Program-made: the position numbers and the translations under genes
In this document: piece by piece, positions 11,560 to 25,376 of the stretch
Layout: every line of letters starts with the position of its first letter
How positions within the stretch are numbered: position 1 is the stretch's first letter
Origin: Taxawa tesnikishii (nom. ined.)
Taxonomy: Eukaryota; Ascomycota; Dothideomycetes; Dothideales
DNA: 64,000 nt
Direction of reading: 5' to 3'
NCBI GenBank assembly: GCA_030247885.1
Contig: JAPDRO010000001.1
Location: 2,046,001 to 2,110,000 of the forward strand
The notes under the pieces: generated by a model
The model's input: only the letters and a program-made list of their open reading frames with translations
What the model was told of the DNA's origin: nothing
Databases searched by the model: none

Positions 11560-14500
11560 TCAGTCAGCAGCAACCTCAATGGCTTCAGCCATGACCTGCT
11601 CGCCTTCGTCGAGCACCTCCAATACCAATCTCAAATTCCGCACCATCTCCTCCGCGTGCGCTATCAGCAAGAGCTTCTCAGCATTGGCTGGAAGACCCAG
11701 GTATGTCGGGGGCTCGCGTTCTGGCAATGCATTGACCCAGTCCACGAAGTCCTTTTTACCCGTGCTAGCTGGCAAAGTAAGCTGCTCTGCACCATCATCC
11801 ACTATGTTGTAGTTCTCCTCGAATGCGGCCGGAGTAAGGAATCCATCGACAAGGGAAGAGAGTTGGCGGAAGTCTGATTCGTTATCGACCTTACCGCCGT
11901 AAGTTTCGGTGACCAGGTAACGGATGAGGTCCCAAGGAATACTTCTTGGTGCGACGTTAGAGCGGCCCCGAGCAACGAAGTTGATCCAGGTATCAATAAC
12001 GAAAGTGGCGCACTCATACTGCACAGCTTGTTAGCGAAGATTCTGGGACATTCTTGGGTGTGAGTGAACTTACATCGCTGTCATTGAACTCCCAGTAGCC
12101 CTTCCAACCAAGACTGGGTGCGTACCGTAACCTCTCCTGGACGACAGCGTGCAGGAAAGATAACAGGAAGTATACTCGGGTCTTCTCGATCGGCTGCTCT
12201 ACATTCCTGTTCGGCAACGCGGATAGCGAGTCACGCATATTCGCCCTGATGCCTGCGGGTTGCTCATAGGTAAGCACTCTTGATGCCCTGAGCAGATTGA
12301 CTGGAATCTTCGGGCTCGATTCCATGGACAGAAAGAGGCGGAAATCCGGATGCGGCTTGAGGGAGTCAATGCGCTTTTGCACATTTTGCAGCCATTCGGT
12401 CGCCAGGTGGACATTCTTCACCAGTACCCACGATCCGCTCGCGGCTGCGTTGGCAAGCGCAGCATCGGCATTGGCAATTCCTTCGCTGGATCCCATAGCA
12501 ACCCTGGCACAGCGAGCTGAGGTACGGTCCACCAGCTGCTCAACTTTGTAACTTGCATCAAAACCAGGGCTGGAATTGAGAACGACAGGCGTCTGAGCCG
12601 AAACCTCCTGCACGATCCTGCCCAGATCGTCGCTAACATCGAGCATAGACGCGCCGAAGACCTCATTGACGAACATCTCGGCGGCCGGTACCATGCGGTC
12701 GACGCGGAATAACTTGACCAGTAAGAGTGCGTGAAGCAGCTGATCCAGCCTTCTGGTTCCGCCCGGAGATACATCGGGCACGTTCTTTTCTGCAAATTCC
12801 GCCGTGAGAAAATTGTCCCACGCTTCATCCGGAATATCACTCAAGGTCTCCTTGAACATTGAAAGGGATGCCGCCACATTCATGGCTACGCTTCTGTTCT
12901 CTGTGTTTGTGGAGGCATCGGCTCCCGGCAGATCCTGATCCAGAAGCTTGTCGATTAGTGACTTATCGAATTTGAAGGGTGAAGCTTGAGCAAGGAGCAG
13001 GGCAAAGGTAACCCGATCCCTCTGAAGTAGAGTCATGGCTGTGCTCCGGTAGGCCCTGATGAAGAGTTCCTTGATGATGGAATCGATCCTGGCTTGCTGA
13101 TTCGTCAGAGAATTGCCTTTCGAGGTTCGCAGGACCGAGTGGAAAATATCCACAAAGTACTGCAGCGAAAATTGGTAGAAGTGATTGATGTGATGAAGCT
13201 GATCGAGAACAGCAAAGATCGCCGAGCAGGACTCAGCGATCACGTTGTATGACATGGTGATGTTCTCGACCTCTGCCATAACGCCGTCAGTCTCCGCGGC
13301 CTTGGCGGAGATGTCGCTTGCTTCGTTCTTCAGCGTCTCAAGCGTGTGAATAACATTGTCGTCATCCAGTATGCTGCCTTGTGACTCATTGAGAGCGCGA
13401 AGCAATTGCTTCTCAAGCTGGCGAAGACGAAGCCTAAACTCTCCTTGCGCCTTGACGAGGTTAGAACGCCGCTCGTCAACGTCAGGACGCTCTGATTTGA
13501 GGACGTCGTTCAACGCCTGCGTACGAAGGCTGCTCTGCGTGACCGTGAAGTTGACCATGGTGGTTCGGCTACAGATGTCCGGCGCAAATGTTGCAGATGG
13601 ATCTCTTGTTGTCAAGTACAGTTTGAATGCAGGTGAGAAGTCGATTTCTTGCTTGCCAAGCTTGATAAGCACGCGACCTCCGGTCTTCTGGTATTCCTTG
13701 TTCAGGACATGGTTCAGGATAGGGTCAAGGTGCTCGGCATCCTGGATGAGAATCGGGTTGCCGAAGCGGAGGGAGCTCTCAAGTTGCTTGGTAAATCCTT
13801 GATCGCCGAAACTCGTGATGGTCAAGCGGCGATCCTTGCATTCGTTTTGCAGAAACTCGACAATGCGTCCAGAGGGGTCGATGATAAGCGGGTACCGGTT
13901 GAAGCGTTTAAGCATGATCGCGTTTTCAGTGCAGAGCTCATCGACTGGCAGAGAGTTCTCTTGCCATTGTAACCGTTCGTCGGCTGTTGATAGGTACTCA
14001 GCAACCGGATTATGTGGCTTGTGGTGGATACCAGATTCCGAAAGCTGATTTGTCCAGTCTTCCACCATCGCTTTGCGATACTGTTGGTCATACAAGCCGC
14101 CGTAAGAGATGAATGCCGCCGCAATGAAGACATCGCCCACAAGTGTGTCGATTTGTGATTCGAATGACTTGCTGCTTTCCTCCCATCTCTGTCGTTCGGA
14201 CGACAGGCTTGCGAGTAAACTCTTGCTTCGGTCGACCTTGGTCTTCACTCGAATCATCTCAGCCTTGATGGCTTCGGTCTGGCTGACAAGTGTCGCATAC
14301 TCGGTCTTGTAAGTTGCAATGCTGTGCTCCAGGTTCTCAACCTCGTTGTTGATCGCCTGAGCGTTCGCTTTCGTGTGAATTGCTTGCTCTTCCAGTGCTC
14401 GTACTTCCTCCCTGAGTGGACCGACTTTTGTGAGAATCTCAGAATATTCGACTTGTGCCTTGACCCACAACACTAGAGGTCCGCATGCTTTACTTGCACG

Positions 14501-17500
14501 GTTAACTCTTTCAAAAGTGAAATCCTCTTTGGATAGGTAATCGCGCTGCATTTTGACGCGGTGATTTGGGGTCATTTGGTTCTCGTTATCGTAGTTGACG
14601 ATGCTCGCGATAAAATCTTCGCGACGGACGATACTGGTGATCGTCTTCCAGTCGGCAGCCTTATGTCCGAGAAGTGTGCATACTGCTTCCAGAGCGAGCT
14701 TGACGCCAGCGGGTGGATTTTGCATAGATCGAACCTCGGTCAGATGCTGCTTCTTGATGTTCTGAACGCTCTTCTGTGCTTCGATGACAGCCGGTTCAGC
14801 CTTGGCGAGGTCCTCGACGACACCCTTCCTTCTTTCTTCGATGATCTTGTCTTGCTTCTCCAGCTTTGTCTGGAGCTCCAAGGCAACTCTCTTCCTGCTC
14901 TCCGCCTCGTTCTGCTTGGTCAGCATGCTTTGAAGCTTTTCATTGGCTTCGATATCTTTCTTTTCGAGCTGCATCTTCTTCTCTGCCAAGCTTGCGCCCA
15001 GATTGTTGACTGTTGCCACGGTTTCGTGAAGTTTATCTAGGCCGACATTGAGATGCCTCTGCTGCTCCTCCAGATCTTCGCGCTTCTCGTTGTAGAGCTT
15101 GATGTATTGCCCAACGAAATCCAGGAAATGGCGAGGAGTAAGATAAGTCGTCTTGTTCTGTTGTCGCTTCAATCTCGCATTGAATCTGTGGAGGGAATGA
15201 TGAACGTGAACCATGGCATTGACTACAGCTTCGCGGTGGCTTGCCGGTAGCGGAAGCTGGCGGTAGACCACGGGGATACTGTTTGGTGAAATGTAGTTCG
15301 CGCGGTCAAGGTCAACGGATTGGGTGAGTTCGTATCCGACCTGAAACAAGGCCTGGTCTGACCAGTCACCGAACCAGTTGAGCACGCATCTGTTGAAAAG
15401 GGCGGGACTCGTTGCAGCCTTGGAAGATAGACCCTCCTCAGGGGGATTCATCGTGAACACAACGTGAAGGTTCTTGACAATCTGCTGTGTGAACCACTTA
15501 TAGAGCTCTTCCTGAGAGTCGAGGAGAAGGCCTTGACGTTGAGCGCCCTCCTTGCAAGATGTCATCAAGGAAGCGAACTCATCGCCTTCGAACAGTCCAG
15601 GCACCTCGCCGTTGGCTAAAAGCGTGTTCATGCGTTCTAGGAAACCAGAATCCAGCACATTGGACTCGTCCATGATGAAACAGATCTTCTCGCCTTTGCA
15701 GCCACAACGCCTAAGCACGTCGCGCAGGTCATCGTCGAAGTCCTCGGAAGAGTATTTACCATGAACCTTGATTTGGAACACGCTAAGGCCATTCATCCAT
15801 GCAACAAATCTCGAGAGAGTGGTCTTGCCACTGCCGCTAACTCCGATGAGAATGAGATGACCCTGTGGTTGCCGGAACACTCTGTCAATGCGGAGAACGT
15901 GCTCCAAAACGTCGTTGAAGAGGATAAGTGGTACGTCCAGCTCCTCTTCGCAGAAAGTGCGCAAACGAGCCTTGACAAAATCGCGAAGCTGTTCACGTTC
16001 GACAGGCACGTAGTTCTTCGAGAGCCAGTTGGAGAAGAGGATCGGACGTTGAAGAGTCGTCGTCTCATCGATGTTGGGGAAGTGCTCGAGTGCAATTCTG
16101 TTAACGGCATCTTCGGTCCACTGGCGCTCATCCTCTCCAATCAGTCTGTCCGAAAACAACCTCAAAGCTTCGTGCGCCCAGATGCGAACCAACCCTTCCT
16201 CACCCAGGTTCTCGAGCGGACGAATGGCCTCATAAACAGCGCGAACCCATCTTGTAAGCTCACGAGGCGAGTAGACATAGTGTGGCTGAATTTCTGCAGT
16301 AAAGCGTTTCTGCGACTCGGCGTACAATTGAATCATGGCTTTCGTCAATGTATCGGACAATCCGCGCAAGGAAGGGATGATCTTGAGAACCGCACTGTTA
16401 AAAGTACCGTAGATCTGGTTAAGGGAGAGCTCGCCAGGGTAGTCTACCATGATAAGCGGTGCGTGACGAAGGAACCTAAGACCCAAAGGTGTACGGCCAG
16501 CATCGGTCGGTGGGTTGCACGCGCCGACGAATTGGATGCGCTCAAGGCTGACCCAAGATTTCGTGCTGGTCCGCCAGAAGCCGCCATGTTCCACCATCTG
16601 GCGTAGGAAGGAGATGACGCGCTGCGTGCCGTACTTGTCAGGAGCAGGAAGGTTGATTTCATCGCAGAATACTACAAGCCATCGACCAATCTGAGTTGGG
16701 GAAAGGGTAGTACCGTTAAGCGTCTTCTTGTACTCGCAGTATTGCTCAAGTGTCTTGACAAGCAGTTCTGGGGTAGTAGCACTAGAAAAGTTGAGGCCAA
16801 CGACTTCCATGCTTGGAAGCTTGCGCAGTGCGCTGAACAAAGTCATAGTCTTGCCAGAGCCCGGAGGGCCGCAGAGCAACAGAGGCTTGTGTTCGGCAAG
16901 CCAAGAGTACAGGACATCTTCGTGTCGTACAGTGTCCACGGTTGGAATGACGACGTCTGTCTGCGTGATGGAGTGTGTGTTCACCTCGATGGATGGCACA
17001 TGCAACTGCCATGCGATCCACTGCGCTTCCGGCAAGGAGACGTCGTAATCGATAATCGATGCTTGGTCACTGAGCGCCGGTAGATCCAAAGTTGTCAAGC
17101 TTGCAATATTGTCGCCGAAGAGCTTTCGGTCAGCGAGAGGACAATCACCCACCAAAGACCACACCAAGCCAAGGATGAGCTTCTTGGACATATACGACTC
17201 GACTTGTTCCGGCGCCAAAGGAAAATCGGGGTGCTGAGAATTGTGTTCTATAATAGACCGGCAAGCCTTGCGCAACAGAGAGAACAGCGTATTCAGAGCC
17301 CGAATCTCGGTGAACTTCATGATGTGGTTGAAACCCTTCGCTTGAGCCAGAGCCTGACTGCACAAGTTGTTCGTTGACAGGCGCTCTTGAAGCAGATCCG
17401 CGACCAGGTCTTGGAGCGCGTGGTTAGATGCAGAAGTTTGGCCGGTTGGTGCCGCATCTTCTTCAAGGTCTTCGAAGCTCGCCTTGCGCAGCTCGGCGAG

Positions 17501-20500
17501 ATGGTTTGAGATCATCAGGTCAGTAGTGACCGTATCGTCACTGAACCATACCATACCGCAACGACTGACTGTTGCCAGGGTGGCATACTTGAGTGTCTCG
17601 ACCTCAAACATGATGCGAACGTTGGATGGTAGGTTGATGCGCTCGCCGTTCGGTAAGGTGAGCAGCTTGTTGTCGTCAAGCACGCTGTTGAGGTTCTCGA
17701 CCCACTCAGGATCGACGTCTCCATCGAAAACTATCCAGTGACGCTTGCTGTCCTCTCCGCGCAGATTGTCTACAATTTTCCGGAGGATACTAGTGAAAAG
17801 TCCGTCCGTCCATTCGCGCGTCGTGCTGTCCAGGTTACCATAAAGACTCTCTTTCGAAATGACCTTGGGGTCAATGATATGGCATACGCCTTCAATGCCA
17901 TCCACTCGTTGCATCGCGGACAAGAGAGTCTGCCATGCAGTTGACTTTCCCGTGCCTGAGCTGCCAACCATCATGACACCGTGGTGAATGCTCTGAATCT
18001 GGTACAGCTGAAGCACCTTGGTCATCCAAGAATCAGTAGCTATCAGGTGACGTTCAGTGGCAGTATGTTGGACCGCCTTTTTCAGGTCCGTCAGCGGTGC
18101 CGCTACATATTTGACGCCTGGGAACATCTGATCTTCAATGCTCTGCATGACATCCACATCAGGCCGGACAAGCTTAGGCGCAATGGTCTCATGGAGACTC
18201 TGAACGATAATTTGCGGCTCCATGATCTCTACCGAAGATGGCTCGGCATCTTGGGTCTGTAGCCTCAAGCGCTTGAGCCCACCGGAGCTCACAAGGACGC
18301 TTTTCAGTGCACGCAAGCCGAAGTCATAATGTGGTTGTTTGGAAAGTCGGCTACCACATTGATCGAAGAACGGTACGATCTGTCTGGACAATGGCTTAGC
18401 TTGAGAGAAACCCTGGGAATAGAGCATGACCTCGGCAATAAGCTCCTTGTCAGGCTTCGACATGGCTACACTTCTGAAGAGCTTCTTCAGGTTATCAGGC
18501 AAGTTCGAACGTCCAGCATATCCAGGGTTCATGGTGATAAAAAGCCCTGTGTTGGAGTGGACGTGCAGCTGACGTCCGTTGAGCTCGATCTGAGCTTTCT
18601 GCTGGCCACTGCTCTTGCGCAGGCCAAGCTGAATGTTCTGGACCTGCTGCGAAACTGCAGAAAGGATACGTTCTTCCAATCTGTTGAATTCATCGAAGCA
18701 ACCCCAAGCGCCTACTTGGGACAGACCGAGGAAGATTCGCGTCATTGCCTGGAAATCGAAAGTATCATCGCAGTTGAAGACGAGCGTAAAGCGGCCTAGC
18801 TGCAGACCAAGAGCCTTGACTGACTCGGTCTTACCAGTACCAGCAGGTCCATACGGTGATCCACCCAATCGTTGGCAAAGCGCTTGGGTCAAAGTCAGGA
18901 AGCAGCGGTCCGTCAAGGGCGTTCGCACAAGGCGATCTGGTGCACCCAAGTATTCGAAACCATAGGCCAGGTCGGCATTAGCCATCTTGATTTGAACGCT
19001 GTCGGCAGGACTTCGCTCTGGTTCGTGAGCGTAACGCATCTGCAGAAGCCAGAGATAGTGGGTGTTTGAATCCGCACCAGCTTTAACCAACTTCTCGATC
19101 ACATCCCGCTGGTGGACAAATTCGGTGATAAGGTGCTCACACTTCTTTCTGTACAGAACGTCGAGATCGCCTAACACCGCAGCAGCCAGCATGTCGAGAA
19201 GCTCAACCTGTCTGTCAAACAGTTTCTGCAAAGGAGCGCCACCGTCATTTAGCGCAGAGTCAACCCACTTTGTCCAGCAAATTTGGGTCGCTAGCACCAC
19301 GATCTGAGCGGGGTATTCCACGATGAAGGTTTCCAAGGCAGATGCCTCTGTTGACTCTCCTGAAGCTACAGTATCGAAATCGTTCACCGCTTTGACTAGG
19401 GAATCTGCGAGTGTCTCTCTCATATTCTGCTCCAGCAATCCAAGCCATTCGTTAACTTTAGGCGTCTTGGTGAGGGAAATCGGCTTGCTCAGGGTGACTT
19501 GCTCGCCTTCTCTGGAGCTTACACCGAGGATGTTTGACTCTTCATCAGTCCGCAAGCCTGAGATACCGGCAAACATCTTGCGCAGATGTTTCGCTATCCG
19601 GACGGTATCGCTGCTGTTGCCGATGATCTCAAGCAAATCCTCGTCTCCCACGAAGTAAAAGCGAGGGAAGGAAACCCTCTCACGCTCAAGGTATTCTCCA
19701 AGAGCCTTCTGAATCTTGTTCAGCTGGTCTGCGAGACGCTCCATTGACTTCTGAACTCCGGGAATATTCAGAACATCGAGCACAAGAGGGGACTTGGACA
19801 CTTTTCGCATCACTGACATGAACTCGTTATTGATGTTGTTGAAGCGGTTTGACTCCGTGGGAAGGAGGTGTTTGATGTCGGCGTTTCCGGTAAAAACTCC
19901 CTCGAGATACACCCATTCACGTTGGACATCAATCCAGACATCGAAAAGCACGTGTACCCGGGTGAGCCGCTCTTCCCAAGTGGAAGCTTCTTCCTCGAAG
20001 ATTTTGTAGTATGGCGAGTGTCGCATTGCCTGCAGTGAGTTGAGGTTCTCGCTGCACTTTGCGAAAAGCTCGTCCCAGCCCTTGATGAGCTTGCAGCGTT
20101 GCTGATAATCGACCATGTCAAGCATGTAGTTCTGCCAGGTATCGCGAACTTCTCTGAGGAATTCCTCGAGACCCATTTCTCCTGTGGCTTGCGCGAGAAC
20201 GTCACGGATAATGACTTCACTTGGTCCGAGTTGTAGGTCCCATACATCCCCAAGGGTCATGGATGTTGGAGAATACCGCTTGGAAGGCTTGAGGGCCTTA
20301 AAGATGTTGATCCAGTGTCGCTCTTTAACGGCGTCCGCTCTCATATCCGACAGTAGAGGGTTGACCTTAAGCAGACCTCGGAGAACTGATTGTACATGCT
20401 CAAACGCAGCGTACTGTCGCATGCGACTAGGCATGTCCTTCGTCATCTGGATAAGCTTATCTAGTGATTGACGAAGCTTTCTAGGCTGGATACTGGACCA

Positions 20501-23500
20501 CAGCTGATCCCGTAGGTCGTTGAGACCGTCCCATATGATTTTAAGATTGGCCCATACCGACTTGAAGTCCTGGACCTCTTCGAGCATACTTAACAGCATA
20601 TTACCTCCGCTTGGTGGAAGATCCAGGGCCTCTTTAGCCTTGGATACCATCTCGGCTTGTTCACGGAGCTGCGCGAAGTTTGCATCGAATGCGTTCAGGG
20701 TTGACACAGCCTCTTCAGGAGGTATGGTTCCGGACACTGGTTTGTCCTCGTTCCACTGAGCAGTGAGCTCGGAAATACGCTCGGCAACAACGCGATCTTC
20801 TGCGATGATCTTCGCTCGTAGTGCATCAGTCTGGTCGTCGATGATCTTGCTCTTGCGTTCGAGAACCTCGTTCAGAGCCGTCCACTCATGGTCGACTTGA
20901 TCGATGTGAAGCCAATCGGCAGGGAATTGGTACCGCCGGCGGGAGAGTGCGCGCTGTCCGTCGCGGAAGATGTCCATATCAGGCCCCCATACTTTGACCT
21001 TTCGTTTACATTGTTGTACTGCAGTGATGAATGTGACCGCTTGCGCTGTTGAAGACGCCTCCAGCGATAGGCCTTCGAGCCCTCTCCTTGCCTTCTGTAT
21101 GTCTGCGTAAACTTCGGTCATCCGGTTGCCCAGCCGCATTGCAAATTGAACCAACAACTCATGCTGCCATTGATCGTATTTGGCGTTGACCTTCAGCTGC
21201 ACCTGCTCGTACTCGACCCTCAGGTGTGTGAAGGAACGGCTAACCTCCTTGGTGTCGAAAGTGCTGCGGTTCTTCTGAATGTCGACAAGCAATTGCAGCC
21301 ACATTGACAAGTCTTCACCAAGGTGCTCATACACCTGCTCGGACTGGAGATCCCACAATGATTGGAACTGGAGCCACTCGTCCACATATCCGCTCACAGC
21401 CTGCAATTTTTCTTCTATAGCCTGGTATGCAGCCACAAGGGATTCGATGCAGAACACGGGCAGGTCTGAAAACGTTGTCGCGGTGACATTCCCAGTAAAG
21501 CCCAAACCCATCTGGAATCGTTCCGCTTGGATCTTTGACAGGCTGCACACGATTGCCAGCCAGGAGTGCAGGTGCTGGAGCCAAGCCGCTCTCGCGTTCT
21601 CAGCCGGCGGATCAAGGTAAATGGATTGATTGCGCATCACAACCTCGTGAATGCAGGTCTGGAATGACGGAAGCCGCTCCGCTTGCTCGATGGATAATTC
21701 GCTTCTCTCAATTGTGTCTGCAAAAACTCCGATCCATTGACCAAGCGCCTGCTGCAGCCGAGCCAGGAGGATGGACTGAATGTTCTTGTTCAGATCTGAC
21801 ACCCAAAGCGGAAGGTTCACAAAGCTCGTCAAGGCCATTTGATCCACGGCTTTCTGGATTACGTCCAGAGACTGTCGGAAAGCCTCGGGAGAGTACGTGC
21901 ATGTCTCCAGGTCAGTTAGGGCGAAATGGACCGTGGCGCTGATTGTGGTGAGGAGGGAAGTCTTGTCTTGCAGCTCCTGCACAGCTCTGGCAAAGTTACG
22001 AACAAATTGCACGTGCTTGGTGTCCGAATGTGTGTCATTTACGGATAGGGGCACTTGTCGAACGTTGACCTCGTGAGCACCTGATATGCTCTCCCACTTG
22101 AGCGGCATACCTTTCTCGATAAGTGACTGTATCTCGTTCCGCAGTCCGTTCAAGAGCATTGACACTTTAGGCATCTCATCGATGGTTCGGTTTGTCTGTG
22201 CCAGTGTACCGACACTTTCCATTAGAGTGACTGCATATGGGTACACGAGCTTCGCTTCCTTGGAGGTGTTGTTGATCGCATGGGGAATCTGGAAGTTCTG
22301 CCATATAAGGACGCGAACCTCTTTGAACAGAGCTATGACCTGGCCGTCGAAATTGACTCCAAGCTCGAGAGTGTTGCCGCTGGCACGATTGCGGTTGATG
22401 CTGAAGAGTCGGCCGTGGATGGATAGCTGACGACGGTTTGTTTCTCGAAGCCATTCGTCGAAGACAGGTTTCGTATCGAGTTTTTCCTGAACATCTCACT
22501 CTCTGCTTTTAGCCTTTGCCCCTCAATGTGAAGGGCCCAGTCTTGTCCCAGCACGTCTTCGACTTTACTCATGAGAATGTTGAGCTGGCGCTCAATCTGC
22601 TTTGTCCGGATGATCGCTCCAGACACTGGCGGTAGATCCCGGAGCTGAGCCATTGCATGCGTCTCAGAATGTCCATATGGCTGCTTGAAACGATCCTGCA
22701 ACTTAGAAATGTCGGTCTTGACATTTTCGATGAGCTGTGTCTGATACTCGGAAATGGCGCCTCGAATCTTCGGTCGCACGAAGAGCGTGTTGAACTGCGA
22801 GAAGACGCGAAACATCTCATTGGATGACTTTGCGATGGCAAGACGGTCTCGGAGCCTTGCAATGATCGAGTTCTCCACGCGTGATATCCGTTCATTGTAC
22901 GCGGTCTCGGCCTGAGTGAAGAGGCGAGTACCTTCATCCGTAACGTCAAGCACATCAATGTCCTTCAAGACTGAGAACGCCTGCGTAATTTCGTCAATAG
23001 CATCGACGTCACCCAGTTCTTCTAGGACAATTGGGCCCGAAGTGCCACCTATCGCCTCTGGGCCGTCCTGCTCAGCTCCAAGCACGTTCGTTATAGTATC
23101 TCGGAGCTGCTCGTGGTTAGTGCGGAAGTTGTCGATGTACTTCAAGCGATCCCGTATCTGCTTGTGACGTGGCTCGACCTTAATGGGAAGGAATTTTTCG
23201 TTCCTCCGCCGGATGACCTCTCTTGAGACATTACTGAATTCCTTGAGCTTCTCGTCCCATGTCTCCCAAACATCATCCGTGGATCTGATGACAGACTGGA
23301 ATTGTGCAGGATCCAAGTGCATCAAGGAGCGGCCATGTAGAAGATCTTTCAATCGAGCGTCCAGGTCTCCAGAAATGGCCTCGGCAAGGGGAAGAGCTCG
23401 ACGGACAGGATAAGGACAAACCCGCAGCTTCTTGTTCAGATGATCGAATATATCGCGCAGTGCATCTTGCAATTTTTGAAGCGTAGGCGCTGTGCCCAAC

Positions 23501-24636
23501 TCTTCCAATGGGAAGTCCCGCATCAGCTGGTTGTATTTTTGCACCTTTTCGGACGCGTCCTTGAAGCCAGTGTCCGCTTGAAAACTGACAGTAATGGCAT
23601 GGCGCTTTGCTTGCCGCAATACGTCCAAAGAAAGCTGAACCTCCTCGCTGGCCTGCTGACGCTCAATACTCTCGAGCGCGGATTCCATAGAAAGCCAGAA
23701 GTTCTTCTCCTGAAGTGCAGTCCTAGCCGACCAGAAGCTCTTTTCTTCCGCGCCGGTATCTGGTTCTCTTGTTCTTTGCGTGCTTTCCTGTATCGATCTG
23801 ATCCAGCCATTCACGGCTGACTGGAGGCTGTTCTGAAATCCTGTATCGGTGACCAGATTGGCAGGAATGTCCGTGATGGTCGCTTTCTCACCGCGCAGGC
23901 TTGCCTCTCGGACAACCTGTTGGATGAGTGGATGTATAGGCAGTTGTAGCTCAGGGACTTCAGAGTTCTGCTGAAGGTTCTTGAAGGCGAGTTCCAATTC
24001 TGCGAGCCTCTTCTTTGCCGCAGGTATGCCGGTTTTTGACTCGCCATCGGTTCTGCTACCATATGCCGCTTCCTGACCTCGAGTGAGAGCATCGAAGTGT
24101 GGCGCTAGAACGGAGTGCACCAAGGAATAAAGGGTCTCGAACGGAGAAGTGGCAGCTAGAGAACTGCTGCCACGTCCCGATGATCCACCAGCTCCAGAAA
24201 GGTTGACAACTGACACTTGACTGCTGATGGACTGCGTGGACACGATCGGCACGGGTCGCTTGAGAAAAGCAACACAAGCTGTTGTGTTTGACGTGTAGGC
24301 AGGCTCAGAAGTCAAAGTATACGTAGACCGCAGCGTGTTGATGCTGTCACCATCGAGCTGTGCCCCATTTTCCACATCCAGCTCTTCTTTCTGTACGTAC
24401 AACGCAGTCTGGGACTCGAGGGCAAACCTCTCGCATCTCGAAATAGTATCCTGTCTCTTCGCTCCCGATAGTAAGTTATCACAACTCTCCAGCTCTTGCC
24501 TCGTCGCTCCCAGGGTGACGTCCAGGACCGATACTAGGTATTGGATAATCGTCTCGGGATCGACTGATGCCGGACTAGGCGCAACCGAGTTTCCGTTGGA
24601 TAGTCCATTGACTCCCTGGACCACAGGGTCCTCCAT
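11560..24636 (-). CDS. Cytoplasmic dynein 1 heavy chain
   Basis: Minus-end microtubule motor for nuclear migration, spindle work and endosome transport. Two exons, 24636-12074 and 12018-11560, total 4340 aa after one base is added, the usual size in filamentous fungi (nudA/ro-1 class). Residues 1 to about 1800 are the tail and linker. P-loops follow in order: AAA1 GPAGTGKT (about 1930), AAA2 GSSGTGKST (about 2230), AAA3 GPPGSGKT (about 2590) and AAA4 GVSGSGKTT (about 2935). The stalk coiled coil and microtubule-binding domain fall near 3150-3500, then AAA5/AAA6. The C-terminus stops soon after AAA6, at [20 protein letters not shown] plus a short helix, as in fungal dyneins that lack the large C-terminal cap. 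The only frame break is an A5 run on the coding strand (22481-22485); adding one A joins the two long frames seamlessly. Confidence 0.95.
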
Positions 24637-25376
24637 GTCGTGTTCAAAGCAACGGTGAGCTGTGAGACATAGAGGGCAGTTTCAATCACTGAATGCCTCC
24701 TGATCCGTCAAGCTTATGTCTGCGGAGAGCTCAAACGCGGTGTATCCTTTGACGATAGAAGGGTATCATAAAAACAAATCCGAGAAAACGACAGGTCGAC
24801 AAAAGAAAGAAACCGGGGTGTCGTGGAGCCCGTGAAAAGGTATGTTTCCCTTGAAGTGGTTTATTCCCAAAGGAGGAGGACGCGACAAGTAAACGCTAAT
24901 GTAGTAAACGTGATCCCCGCGGGCGGGCGTTGATCGCCGCTTCGCTTGCTCAGTCGCTCAACGCTTGGGACTGCCGCGTGAGTTTCACCATTACTTCATT
25001 ACAAGTTCACTAACTGTACTCGATCTAGCAGCGCAAGCCTAAGTTTTGCAGCTATCGGGAATGTAGAGTGCAAGTGTAGTTGCATTGCATTGCATTGCTA
25101 CATTCCTTATACCAACCAAGAAAAAACAATATAGAATAGGAACAAGCCCATGCCCTCGCTATGCATTGAAGAACAACAGCACTCATGCAGCAGAAAGCAG
25201 AACGAGTGCCTCATGAACTCTATAACCACCGACCATATGCCACACACGCCAAACCCAACACGACCCACTCCGCTGTTTTCCGACGCCCGCAAAGTGTTCA
25301 TGCAACAATCCATCCACCTATCGTCAGAAGCAGTCCATCGTCACCAACAGCGTGAAAAGAAGAATCGAGGGTTAAT
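24637..25376. promoter_or_regulatory. Dynein upstream region and phosphatase 3' flank
   Basis: 740 bp between the dynein start and the phosphatase stop, both on the minus strand. It should hold the dynein promoter and the phosphatase 3' UTR. A short GCATT-type repetition near 25080-25097 is the only structure I noticed. Confidence 0.4.

Noticed and set aside
22481-22485. Programmed ribosomal frameshift in dynein
   Set aside because: The site is a plain A run with no slippery heptamer context or family precedent, and the same defect occurs in many unrelated genes here.
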